From assembly GCA_020152595.1 (NCBI GenBank), contig JAIGNY010002020.1, positions 1,185,001 to 1,249,000 on the forward strand: a DNA stretch of 64,000 nt, read 5' to 3'. The notes beneath the pieces were generated by a model, which was not told the origin of the DNA, did not search any database, and worked only from the letters and a program-made list of their open reading frames with translations. Source of the stretch: Chiridota heheva (Eukaryota > Echinodermata > Holothuroidea > Apodida > Chiridotidae). The translations under genes were made by a program, and so were the position numbers. Positions 1 to 10,198 of this stretch are shown in pieces (position 1 is the first letter of the stretch; each line of letters begins with the position of its first letter).

Positions 1-1080
1 GTCTCTTATACTAACTTATTGTCTATTCTTCTTTGTTAAGAAAAAAGAAGAAAAAAAAACTTCTTACAATCGTGAAAATAAATGAAACAAAAATGAGACT
101 TTTAAATGAGGTTAGTGGTAAATAAAGTTTCAGTCCCCAACCTCCCCCAAGAAACAAAAATGTTCCTACGCCGTTAAATCACTTTGTATATACCTCTCCC
201 ACAGAGTGTGATTTCTGTTTTTGTTATTTTTACTTACTTTGTTAGGTGTTTTATATTTAAAAGTTGCACCATCTTTAATTGTACTATTCTATTCAAAATC
301 TTATTCATGGATTGGTTCCATAAGCTCATTAAGCCCCTTAATCTATTCCTTGCAATTTAAAAAAAAAAAATCTTTTTAATTGAATATTTTACTATTAATT
401 TATTGCTGTATTGATTTTTCGTCGATGTTGTAACTTTTTAGACATATATGACAATATTTTCCGAATTATTGTCCTAAATGTTTCAACTTTCGTGGCTAAC
501 GAGGAAATTTATTTAAACATTTTTGCAAGGAATGGATTGTTAATGAATCTCATCTGGCAATTTCCAAGGATGCAAGAGATTTTAGATAAGAATCAAAATT
601 CTTCACTTTCCAGGAAAGCACTGTCAATTTCCATCAATTTTAAAGAATTGTTGCCAAAATCGAACAAAATTTTCAACAATTCTACGCATTTTCAATTTCA
701 TGTTGATAAATTCACACTTTGTCACAAAATAAAGCATGCATTAAACCGGAGAATATAAACCTTTTCCGGAATCCTATGTCATCCCTAATCTCAAACCGGC
801 CGCACTGTTGTTTTTTTTGGCGGCCCGAAAGAGAACAAAGTGATAAAGGTTTAAATTTATTTATTAGAAAATAGAATAGATACAATAAATTAAAAAAAAT
901 CTGCCTAAATAAAGGCAATCTGCAACATGGTTCTCCTGAAATAAATTATACGCAAGCCGAATTTGGCAGGTTGAGCAGCCAGGTTCTGTATATGACAGAC
1001 TACACTTATAAATATCAGTAGTGTAACTGAAATTCTTTTAAATTAGATTGGCCCCTGCTAAAAACAAGAAGCTGTGATCT
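1..1080. other. AT-rich intergenic sequence, no gene seen
   Basis: No recognisable coding exon, RNA gene or clear transposon end was found. The stretch holds A runs (for example near 360) and short open frames without family resemblance. The 115-codon frame at 411-758 is low complexity and resembles nothing I know. Confidence 0.5.
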
Positions 1081-1084
1081 ATAT

Positions 1085-1260
1085 TTCCACGTTCCCTCTG
1101 TTAAAAAGTTTGAATGTAGGCCTTAAAAATACTTCCCATTTCTGTCTTCAAACACTAAAAGATTGGAATGCTCTACCGCCAGACATTGTACCGTGGTTGA
1201 GGTAAGTAAGTCATGTATACTTCTTGCCTTCCTTCTACAGATCATGGCTTGCAGTCTTGC
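1085..1260 (+). mobile_element. Remnant of a LINE reverse transcriptase 3' end (+ strand)
   Basis: Read on the plus strand, the segment around 1147-1197 encodes LKDWNALPPDIVPW. This matches the W-N-x-L-P-x-x-V signature found at the C-terminal end of many CR1/L2-like LINE reverse transcriptases. The surrounding frame is broken. It runs opposite to the minus-strand LINE pieces that follow. Confidence 0.5.
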
Positions 1261-1329
1261 AGGACAGATTATTCGAATACTTCAAACATGCAGTGGGCAA
1301 GGGCCAGCAGTTACAGGCAGTTAGGGTTG

Positions 1330-2342
1330 AACTTTAAAGAGTGATCATTCCAAAACCCATTTAGCGTTGACTTAAAACTGTTAATCGATGGGGACTAACA
1401 ACATGATCATTCAAACTGTTCCAAGTATTGGTGATGCGAAAAGCAAAAGTAGATAGGTGTCGTGTTGTCCTGCATCTAGCTTTTTTAAATTTCCAAATGT
1501 GACCTCTTGTCCTGTATCTTACTCAAAAAAGGTCTCAAAATTAATGTCTTTCAAACCATGTGAAATTGTATATACATTGTATCATATCATTTCTGACCCG
1601 TCTATACTGAAGTGAAGGTATGCCAATAATTTTTAAACGGTTACAAGACGGAAGATCTTGAATAGAAAAATCAATTTGTTTGCTCTTTTCTGTACTTTTT
1701 TAATTTTCTTAGCATCTTGCTTTGTATACGGATTCTAAACAAGTGTACAAAATTCTAAAACTTGTCTCACTATATACTCAGAGCATATCAACATTCATAA
1801 TACACTGAAAAGATTTCTTAATGAGCTAAAGACCAAGGATCCTATTTGCTTTTGCTGAAATATTGGCAATATGCTTTGAAAAAGAAAGATTATCTTGAAA
1901 TGTCACGACAAGATCACACTCCTCAGAAACAACCATTAAGTTGGAATAAACTACATCATTACACATGGGATAATTCACACAGGGATTGTTGCTTCCAAAA
2001 TGCATCACTTCACATTTTGTAGAATTAGACTGCAGTTGCCATTTACTGGACCAGCAAACCAAGCTGTCAATGTCAGTTTGAAACGATAAATAGTCCTCGA
2101 AGCAAAAAATACTTGAAAAACAATTGGTATCATCAGCAAATAATCTGGTATGACAATTCACATAATCAAGCATGTCACCAATAAATACAAGAACAAGTAT
2201 TTTACCAAGCACACTACCCTGGGGTACGCCGGTGTAACACGATTACAATCTGATTGTGCGCCGTTAATGGACACTTTCTGTTTTCTGTTTATCAAAAAGT
2301 TTTCAATCCAGGCAAGTATCTTGCCCCTGACTCTAATAGAGT
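1330..2342 (-). mobile_element. Degenerate non-LTR retrotransposon, reverse-transcriptase domain
   Basis: Minus-strand frames encode the middle and end of a LINE reverse transcriptase. Reading downwards one sees WIENFLINRKQKVSING, then (after a one-base frameshift near 2228) GVPQGSVLGKILVLVFIGDM, then the catalytic FADDT box at about 2129-2143, and then SKWQLQSNSTKCEVMHFG. Further down, broken frames resemble the end of such ORF2 proteins (RRVRNDMIQ, FRITNTWNSL). The catalytic Asp-Asp pair is present, but frameshifts and stops make it non-functional. The 5' side is cut off by the TIR element at 2339-2742. It is CR1/L2/Rex1-like by motif style; exact clade is uncertain. Confidence 0.85.
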
Positions 2343-2742
2343 TAAAGCCGTTACACACCGAACGCGACGTGACGAGCGATTTTTTAAACAAAATTGAATA
2401 AAACAAAGGAAAAAAAACATTTTGACCTCTTGTTTTCAGAGAAGGATCGTCATCAAATGGCTATTTAGATGATAACAGAAAATTGATTAAAAGGCCTTTT
2501 GTACGCCCATTTAAGCGAAATTTGCGTCGCGACAGAAAATCGCACCCCACTAAAGCGAATTTCTCAACATTTTGAACAAAAATGAATTTCTAGCAAATTT
2601 TCCAGTATCAGCAGAAAGCCTCAATTGTAAACTTCATCGTGTGTAAACAAAAAGGCAAAGCATCTTATACATTTGTTTCCTGTATGATTATCTAAAAGAT
2701 CGCTCGCCGCGTCGCGTTCGGTGTGTTACGGCCTTTAAGCTT
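2339..2742. mobile_element. Non-autonomous DNA transposon (MITE-like) with long TIRs
   Basis: The two ends form an imperfect inverted repeat of about 35 bp: left arm with ACACACCGAACGCGACG near 2352-2368, right arm its complement near 2711-2730. The element is bounded by TTAA on both sides (2339-2342 and 2735-2739), which fits a TTAA or TTA/TAA target duplication of piggyBac or PIF/Harbinger type. No transposase is encoded in the roughly 390-bp interior. It interrupts the LINE remnant on its left. Confidence 0.7.
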
Positions 2743-2744
2743 GA

Positions 2745-4540
2745 AAAGTACTTTTGATTTGATTTGATTATTTTCCATTTTCATGCATATATTACAATAT
2801 TTACAATGAAAACACATAACAATTTATGAGAAAATGGTGGAAGGGCTTAGAAGCCGGAGCTTTTACAAGAAGCCCACCGTAACTTAATTTAAATAATTAA
2901 TCACAAAGGAAATGTATAGAGAAGTGAAATTGTAAAAATAGAAGGAAATGGGGAAGCCTCCCCCTACCCCCTCTCTCCCCCACCTGGTGACATAAAGAAG
3001 CCAAGGGGGATGATAAGGTGCTTGGGTAAAAATAGATAAAACGTCAAATATAATCATAAACTAAGTGAAGATGAAAATACATGAAGGTAAACTAAAGTTG
3101 GTCACATTTAGATATAATGTCTTTTTTAACTTATCAGAAAATAGTTTTACAGTTTTTATGTTTTATTTTATTTTATAGAATCGCATATTTGATTCTAGAA
3201 CCTAATACCATTAGATGCAATGGAGCGTTTGAAAAGGTCAGAATTTTTATGGGAAGAGAAAATAAATGATGGGAGAACCTGGTGTTGTGGGAATATATGT
3301 TTTGAGTAAAATAAAAGTATTCCTTGAAAATATCTGGTGATTGTTGATTAACAAATATGAAAATGAATACAGCGCATTGGTGTCTGTCGAGATCAAAAAT
3401 TAAAAGAAAACATAATCTGGTAAAAAGAGAGGATGTATGTGCTCGAAAACTTGATTGGGTGATAATACGAGCAGCCTTTTTCTGAAGTATGAATAATTGA
3501 TTTAGATGAGAAGGGTGAGCATTACCCCATACTACATTGCAACAGCTTAAATGAGGAAGAATAAGAGTATTATATGAATTTTTAAGGATGTTACTAGGTA
3601 CAAACTCTTTAATTTTATAGATAACCCCAATTATTTTAGAAATAGATGTCTTAATCTTATTAATATGAGAAGACCATGTTAATATAAATTCGATGTATAA
3701 ACCTAAAATTTGATGGCATGAACACGTTTGATTTAAGAATTATTAATCGATATATCAATATTATTTATAGTCTTATGATGGAGATGAAAAACCATGAAAT
3801 GAGTTTTGCTGATATTTAAAGATAGCTATTAACCCTAAACCAATTGGCAACATTTTTTAAGTCAAAGTTGATGACTGAAATGACATTATCAAAATTACAA
3901 AATAGTATCATCAGCAAAAGGTGTAAAGCGTAAAAGATGTGAAGAATAGGTAATATCATTTAAAAAAAGCAAAAATAACAAATACCCAAGGATTGACCCC
4001 TGGGGCACACCACAATTTAAATTACGATAAGATGAATAATATTGTTTTATCAATGGATACAAGCTGATGTCTGTTTGATAAGTAACTAGCTAGCAAACCA
4101 ACTGTAGGCCACTCCTCTAATACGTGATGATACAATTTAGCCAAAAGAATCGTATGATTGACAGTGTCGAAAGCTTTCGATAAGTCCAAAAATACACCTA
4201 ATGAGTACTCTCTGCTATTGCTAAAACCATGATTTATAGCCTATTGAGTGACATCTAAAGCAGCCATACTGCCATAGCAGTAGTACAGCCTTTACGAAAA
4301 CCAAACTGTCTGTTGCTAAGTGTCTTGTTCTTATCAAGGAAATTAGTAGTATGATTGTAAATAAAACGTTCTAGAATTTTAGATAATGATGAAAGTACTG
4401 AGATGGGTCTATAGCTAGAAACACATAAATAATCACCACCTTTGAATATCGGAGTTACTTTAGCTTCTTTGGAACGAAGTGCCGAATTACTCGGAATGTT
4501 ATATGATGTAAGAAAAGTGTTTAGTGCATCACAAATTACA
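2745..4540 (-). mobile_element. Non-LTR retrotransposon (LINE B), RT domain and 3' tail
   Basis: Minus-strand frames encode AKVTPIFKGGD then SSYRPISVLSSLSKILERFIYN and NRQFGFRKG (about 4270-4480), a frameshifted version of the GVPQGS(I/V)LG box near 4000, LLFLLFLND, and FADDT at 3903-3917. This is the ordered RT motif set of a CR1/Jockey-like LINE. The element seems to end in a repetitive AAATCAAATCAAAAG-like tail near 2750-2770, as in many LINE 3' ends. Several frameshifts show it is dead. At its 5' edge (about 4540) it is joined directly to a different LINE. Confidence 0.85.
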
Positions 4541-4790
4541 CTTCCAAATAGCTTGCAAACACATGATGTCAATAGGTCGATGTTTCCTGGTCACTTTTAC
4601 AACCTTTTCGAAAATTAGGCAAATATTAACATTTTTCCAGTCTTGCGGAAAAACACCCTCATCCAGCCTGATTTTCTCAAAATGATAGCCAGGGGCTTAA
4701 CAATACTACTCGCAAGTGCTTTAAGGAGTGATGAATAAATGTTATTAGGACCACGGGCTTTCCTTTCTTTCAGTTTACTTAAAGAGGGAG
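4541..4790 (-). mobile_element. Second LINE (LINE A), RT domain start
   Basis: The minus strand encodes KLKERKARGPNNIYSSLLKA, then ASSIVKPLAIIL, a decayed G-V-F-P-x-D-W-K box, and LTSCVCKLFGSVICDAL. These are the N-terminal RT motifs (KAPGPDxI, YRPISLTxxxCKLLE) of an L2/CR1-type LINE. The reading then switches abruptly into LINE B, so the join is a chimera or nested insertion. It probably belongs with the fragment at 5635-5950. Confidence 0.75.
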
Positions 4791-4834
4791 GCTCGTCTCA
4801 TTAAAATACAGTAAAATTAGGGGATGCGATATTT

Positions 4835-4849
4835 TGACGTCACTTCCGG
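4835..4849. promoter_or_regulatory. CRE/ETS composite motif
   Basis: TGACGTCA (full palindromic CRE) is followed directly by CTTCCGG (ETS core on the other strand). This pairing is known from TATA-less housekeeping promoters. Here it lies inside transposon-derived DNA with no recognised gene, so function is only a possibility. Confidence 0.35.
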
Positions 4850-5094
4850 TTGTGGACGCCAGATCCGATCCACTGTCTGTTTGTACCACAGTACAGCCAG
4901 ACACTAGCATGTACGTTGTGTGTGCCGAGTTACATAAACAGCGCATTACGTTACTGTGACGAGAAACTTGTTTGTTTTTTTTCAATGCATTTTTGTCAGA
5001 AAACGAAATATTAGTATTATAATACTACAATAATAGTCACCAAATAGAAATTACTGAGAAAAGAAAAAAGAAGAAGATGAAAGCAAAAGTCGCA

Positions 5095-5195
5095 ATAAAC
5101 GATTCAACCGGGGCTCGAACTCACGATTGTTGATTGAAAAAGAAAAAAAAATCGCCTCCGACCGCCGTAAGCAGCTGGGCTAACTCCTGCAATGA
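5095..5195 (-). repeat. tRNA-like (SINE head or tRNA pseudogene)
   Basis: The minus strand reads TTAGCCCAGCTGC (A-box-like), then after an A/T-rich insertion GAGTTCGAGCCCCGG (good B box). The spacing is too long for a normal tRNA and no acceptor stem forms, so this is a Pol III-derived SINE head or a disrupted tRNA copy rather than a tRNA gene. Confidence 0.5.
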
Positions 5196-5634
5196 CCTTC
5201 AAAGCGTATCAAATAATTATATACCTTGCAATACGAGACAACTAATCGCGCAGCAAAATTTCAACCAATCAACAAATTTGAAAGGAATTCTTAATATTGT
5301 GCACATATGACGATATCGCCTCTTTAACTTAGCTGCAACCATGTCTTCAGTTACTTGCAGATGGAGAAAAGTATGATCAGAGTTACAGTACATGTATCAA
5401 CAAGTACTGGTAAAGTATCAAGATTTTCATTGATGAAAACAACAGCAAAATATGTGTTAAGAACTGACACTTTGCAAGGAGCTTCTACACACAAAGAGCT
5501 CCTTTATCTCCATCTTTCAGATCTGCAACAGTATCTTTCGTGTTCAGTTTTCTTGGAATATATTTTCACAAAGATTTTGAGAGGGATCCAACATTATTGA
5601 CAATTTTTTTTCTTCAAACTTATACTTTGCCTGT

Positions 5635-5950
5635 CTAATACAGTTAAAAGTTTTTATTTCGAATTTTTGCGATAACTGTAACATTATGAGTTCTGCGATA
5701 TTTTGTCCACGCTTTGTTTTTCTCTTCGATTAAGTAACATTTAGCATCAACAGTCATCCATGCAGCCTTTCTGAACTTACGGTAGGATTAAAACAAGGAA
5801 CAAGCTTTTGCTTCCCATCTTCCAGAACTTTAAGAAAGAATTTCCATGAATCAATGCAATCAGAATTGTAAAAACAAAGACTCCAGTCAATGTCATGAAG
5901 AAGAACATTAAAATAAACAAAATGTCCTTTGAAAAAGTTTTCCAAGCACT
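5635..5950 (-). mobile_element. LINE A fragment, linker between endonuclease and RT
   Basis: Minus-strand frames give DIDWSLCFYNSDCIDSWKFF, then KAAWMTVDAKCYLIEEKN and KAWTKYRR. This is the linker found between the endonuclease and RT domains of L2/CR1-like LINEs (W-x-x-F...P...PWM...K-N-x-A-W-x-x-Y). It probably belongs with the RT start at 4541-4790, with 4791-5630 inserted between them. Confidence 0.7.
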
Positions 5951-5994
5951 TATTCTTATTGATAAGTTCGCAATATTACTAACATTTGGTAACT

Positions 5995-6330
5995 TACTTT
6001 TTTTGTAACTCACTTTTTTGTAACTCACTTTTTTTGTAACTCACTTTTTTGTAACTCACTTTTTTGTAACTCACTTTTTTGTAACTCACTTTTTTGTAAC
6101 TCACTTTTTTGCAACTCACTATTTTGCAACTCACTTTTTTGTAACTCACTTTTTTGTAACCATTTTTTGTAACTCACTTTTTTTAACTCATTTTTTTTAA
6201 CTCATTTTTTGTAACTCATTTTTTTGTAACTCACTTTTTTGTAACTCACTTTTTTGTAACTCATTTTTTTGTAACTCATTTTTTTGTAACTCATTTTTTT
6301 GTAACTCATTTTTTTGTAACTCATTATCTT
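5995..6330. repeat. 15-bp minisatellite (GTAACTCACTTTTTT)
   Basis: Roughly 22 tandem copies of GTAACTCACTTTTTT with T-run length changes and a CAC to CAT variant in the second half. On the minus strand it reads as an MSYKK peptide repeat, which is an artefact of a unit length divisible by three. Confidence 0.95.
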
Positions 6331-6399
6331 GATCACCTGATTTATTGTACAATCAGCTGATAGTTGAGTTGCGGTCACAAAAATCTGCAAACAACTTAA

Positions 6400-8300
6400 G
6401 TTGAATAACTTGAATTAGCTATCTAGGCCTACATGTATCTATTGATAGGTCTCACGACTCAACTATCTGCAAAGACTTCAGGTCATTTTAGGGCCTATGT
6501 ATGTTCTTTCATGCCAATTTGAAATTTAAGCTAAGTTTAACGTTAGGCCTAAACGTGCCATTTGTTTTGTGTATCTAACGTAGTAACTTTAGGCAAAATA
6601 TCTTGCAGTGATAAGCCTAACGTTAGGTATAGTTAGGAATAGAATGCAACTGACATGACACCATGTTATTGCAATGCTTTGTTTTGTACGTGATCCTCCC
6701 TTACGGGAACTCTAAAAGACTCCTTTACGGAACATACAGTAGATACCAAGCTAGGCCTATTAGCCTGCATAGCAGATGTCAGTCTTGGCGACCGCGTTGG
6801 AAGTGTATGAACATTGGGTTTTCACCGTACTCTTTTCGAGAAGTGTTCAGAGAACCAGGTAGGGTGTGACAGTCATACTCATAGTTATTCTACACATCCA
6901 GTATTTGACATTGGGATTGCCGTACGAGAGCTGTTATACATATAGATTGTATACAATTCCTATGTATTTTCAAATTCGTACGTTGTATGTAGAAAATTGA
7001 TGATTGAAAATTAACTTACTTTTTGCATATTCATATACCAATTAGTCTAAATAATACACTTTTTCAAAAAACTTTCCTAAATCGTTACCTATTTAGCACC
7101 ACGATGGGATAAAGTTCTCCGATTCTATGTTTTGGCCAGTCTGCATTCCGTGCACTAAGACACGAAGATCTTCGGCGTGAAACTTACTTCTTTCTTTGGC
7201 ATGCGGCGGCAGGAAAAGTAAATGGGTGTTCTTGGCGTGCCGGCGCTGCAAAAAAATATCTCCCTTTGGCATAAAAAAAAAACTATTGCGGGCATTGCGA
7301 TGTTGGTAAACAGGACAAGTTGAGGACACAACAAGTTATTTACCTAAAATACCAATAAATTTTACTGAATGTAATATGCCTTTAGTACTAAATAAGTTTG
7401 AAACAATCATACTTTGCTATATATAATTTTGTGTATTCCCATATAATTGACTTTATATCAATTATAGATAGAATACTGTTAAGAACTAATTCATATTCAT
7501 TAGGTGTACTGTTAGCCAATCATGTTATTTTAAATGTAAAAGCAAGTTTTGTCATCGAGCAAGTTTTGTCGTCGCGGAAAGTATTGTAGAAGCAAAATAC
7601 TAAACAAGACAAGGTAATTCGCCGCATGGTCTCTTGACTATCTTGATGTATGAAAGCAAAGGCCTCATTGTACCTCTGGAGTATATTTTACATGGAATGC
7701 ACCCGGATGTTTTGGTTGCCATCTTTATTAGTCACTACACGTTTGTGATCAACTACTGTAATCAAACATCCGCAAATAAGTTCTAGGACATGTTCCACTA
7801 AACTGCAGGTTGATTTTTCGTGGACAACATTTTTTTAACATAATTTTATTAAATAGTTTTAGTTTTAAAACTGCAAAAACAAATAAATAAAACACCAAGC
7901 AATGTTTAGATTATACAATTGTACTTTCAGAGTATTATTTTGATTTTTTCCCCCAATATTCTAAACCATATTACCTCTGCTGAATTGTTATAATCCCAAA
8001 AGCAGTGTTTGAACTTGACCGTACTTTAGAGAGCTCATCAGACGATTTTTATGGAATGAAAAGTAGCCCAGTACTTTGATAAAAGTAACTAAAATAAGAG
8101 TAAAAACAATTTTTGAAGACATGGATGGGCTTCAAACATCATGAATAAGCATTGTGGGTGGAAAAAAAAAGGTAAAATTGATCACAAAGATCTTAAAATA
8201 GATTTTCCTATGTTTTAGCGTAAGGCTTAAAATAATACAGCAGGGTATAGTTTTTGTAGTACCCTCAGACAGCCAGCCATCATTAATGGCAGCCATACTA
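6400..8300. other. Intergenic sequence with a SINE-tail fragment, no gene seen
   Basis: Nothing coding is recognised. At about 6800-6880 the sequence matches, in reverse orientation, the tail of the SINE at 16,775-17,100 (shared GTGTTCAGAGAACCAGG and TAGGGTGTGAC). A CTAACGTTAGGCCTA-type palindromic word recurs near 6540 and 6620 and again near 63.8 kb. Confidence 0.5.
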
Positions 8301-8309
8301 ACATGGCTG

Positions 8310-8545
8310 GCATCTGTCCAACGGTACTATGACTGTCCTACCATCGGAACCGACAGCTTAACGTCCCATCCAAAGGATGGCGAACGCCATTCAATCATTT
8401 CCACTTCTCTCATGAGGAACAGGAGCTGCAAATGACATACTTCCACTTTAATGATCGGTGTATCTGTCTGCATAGCTGTGGAAAAACTGGTTAGAACTGT
8501 CCAAGGCATCTCAGTAGTGAGCTCTACCAACTAAGCAACCTGATT
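8310..8545 (-). repeat. tRNA-derived SINE, family A (minus)
   Basis: The minus strand starts with a tRNA-like head (TTAGTTGGTAGAGCTCACTA, A box) and continues with the same body as the copy at 16.8 kb: CCAGTTTTTCCACAGCTATG, CAGACAGAT, CGATCATTAAAGTGGAAGTA, a GCTCCTG block, GATGGTAGGACAGTCATAG. Two divergent copies with the same order of blocks define the family. Confidence 0.75.
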
Positions 8546-8549
8546 CCTC

Positions 8550-9975
8550 TAAACTCCTGCTATTCCTTTCAACTTTAAACATCATCTAAGTCAGCAAACT
8601 TTGACTTCCCAATGGCTCTCAATTTCTCTTCTTACCCAGCCTAAATCAAAAAATGTTTTCCATTGCATAAAAGTGTTATTCTAAATCGATCACAGCCAGT
8701 CCAAATGTACTAGTTGGTACTCCGTATTTCAACCACTGCACTTGAGGAACAAATTTGTGATTTTTTTAAAATTGAAAACATGTTGACTCACTATTATTCC
8801 AAATTATTTTCCAAAACTTTGAAACAATGACCGATTTGGAAAATGATGTTGTTTCGCAAATGTTGAATTTTTGGTAAAAATATCTTACAATTTTGGTCAA
8901 TTTTTTAACATTCCCCAACTCGTCTGATTTTCAACCACCATGTGTTATATATGCCTATTAAATTTCCCAACAGATGTACCAGTAAAATGTCCAATGTTGG
9001 GTACTTTCGAAATAAATGTAACCTGCACAATCAACTTATGAATCATCTAAGCATTTAATTGGTAAAAATAGAAAGTAATTAAGAATTGGTAATCATAATA
9101 ATTTTGTCTGACTTTGCTTAGGTGGGTAACATCAGATGTGGCTGAAATTTGGGTCACTCAGCCTAGGCCACACTTGAAATGGCAACCATATGGGTAATTA
9201 GTATTAGGCTGCATAGGAAAAGCCTCAAATTTTGTTGAATTTGGATCTTATTTAAAAACTCTGGCATCCCTGGTCAAGAAACTCCTAAACATTGCAAGAT
9301 AAATTCTTTAATAATCCATTCCCTGCAAAAAATGTTTAAAAACTTTCCTCATTCATACTTGAACCTTAAAATCTGATCCTATTTTGAAAGCAATGTTAGA
9401 CTTAAAAACATGTTTGTTTGCAGCATCTATCAAATTCATTGTAACTAATTATTTTATACTTTTAGAATCTGGGTGTTTTCACTTTAAATGTCAGATTGGT
9501 TCATGATAAAATGTAAATAATTTGATTTAACTTGATTTTGCTTATGAAATATTACTGGAATTCATTTCTAAGGCACATGGATGAAATGTTTCACGTTTTC
9601 TCTGATTTTGAGTAAGGAAAAGCGGAAAAACAAATGAAAAGGGGGAAAAGAAGTAAAATGAAAAGGGGCGCAAAGGTTTGAAGGAAAGAATTGAGAAAAG
9701 ACAATTATACAATAATCTTCCAAACAAAGCATTCAGTTTTATTATTATTGTAGTGTTATACTCACACCAATTTTGTTTCGAGAGGTTGTATAGGTCTAGA
9801 AAGTAAAAAAAAAATCCATCCTAATTCCATCTTCCAGTCACATTATTGTAGATGATGTAATCAAAATACATGTACTGTATGTTCTTTCTTTCTTTGTTTC
9901 TATCAGGTGTTTATAAAATCAGGTGATGACTATAAATCCTTCAAAGATTAATGACTTGATGTACTGAACATCAAC
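8550..9975. other. Upstream region of ACAD10, no other gene seen
   Basis: AT-rich sequence with no recognised exon. The ACAD10 promoter or 5' UTR should lie here or further upstream. I see no convincing TATA box or CpG island, and cannot place the transcription start. Confidence 0.4.
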
Positions 9976-10198
9976 ATGATGAACATTTGGTTATCAGCTT
10001 CATACAGCTCTTTGGTCCATTCTAATGTGAAGAGGTTGCTGCTACGTTCCCCATGTACTCCATATGCTGCATCTAGCAGAAATGTGAAGTCTCACTCAAA
10101 GAGAAGGATTCACACAACCGCAAGAAGATGGAAGACCAAAGCTGTCATATTTGATATGGGAGGGGTCATCATTCCAAAGCCTTTTCCTATATTTGAAG
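9976..10198 (+). CDS. ACAD10: ACAD10 exon 1 (presequence and HAD motif I)
   Basis: Starts at the first of two adjacent ATGs, with A at -3 and in-frame TAA TGA just upstream. The first 50 or so residues are rich in Ser, Arg and Lys with no Asp or Glu, as in a mitochondrial targeting peptide (HTTARRW near the likely cleavage region). The exon then enters the HAD domain with [11 protein letters not shown]. It ends in phase 1 before GTAAAG. Confidence 0.95.

Larger units (their letters stand above)
4791..5630. other. Insertion between LINE A pieces, with CRE/ETS-like site and a tRNA-like segment
   Basis: About 840 bp separate two parts of what looks like one LINE. It contains a TGACGTCACTTCCGG composite at 4835-4849, a tRNA-like promoter segment (separate entry) and a short plus-strand open frame (5355-5600) that I do not recognise. 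It may be an inserted mobile element. I found no clear terminal repeats. Confidence 0.4.
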
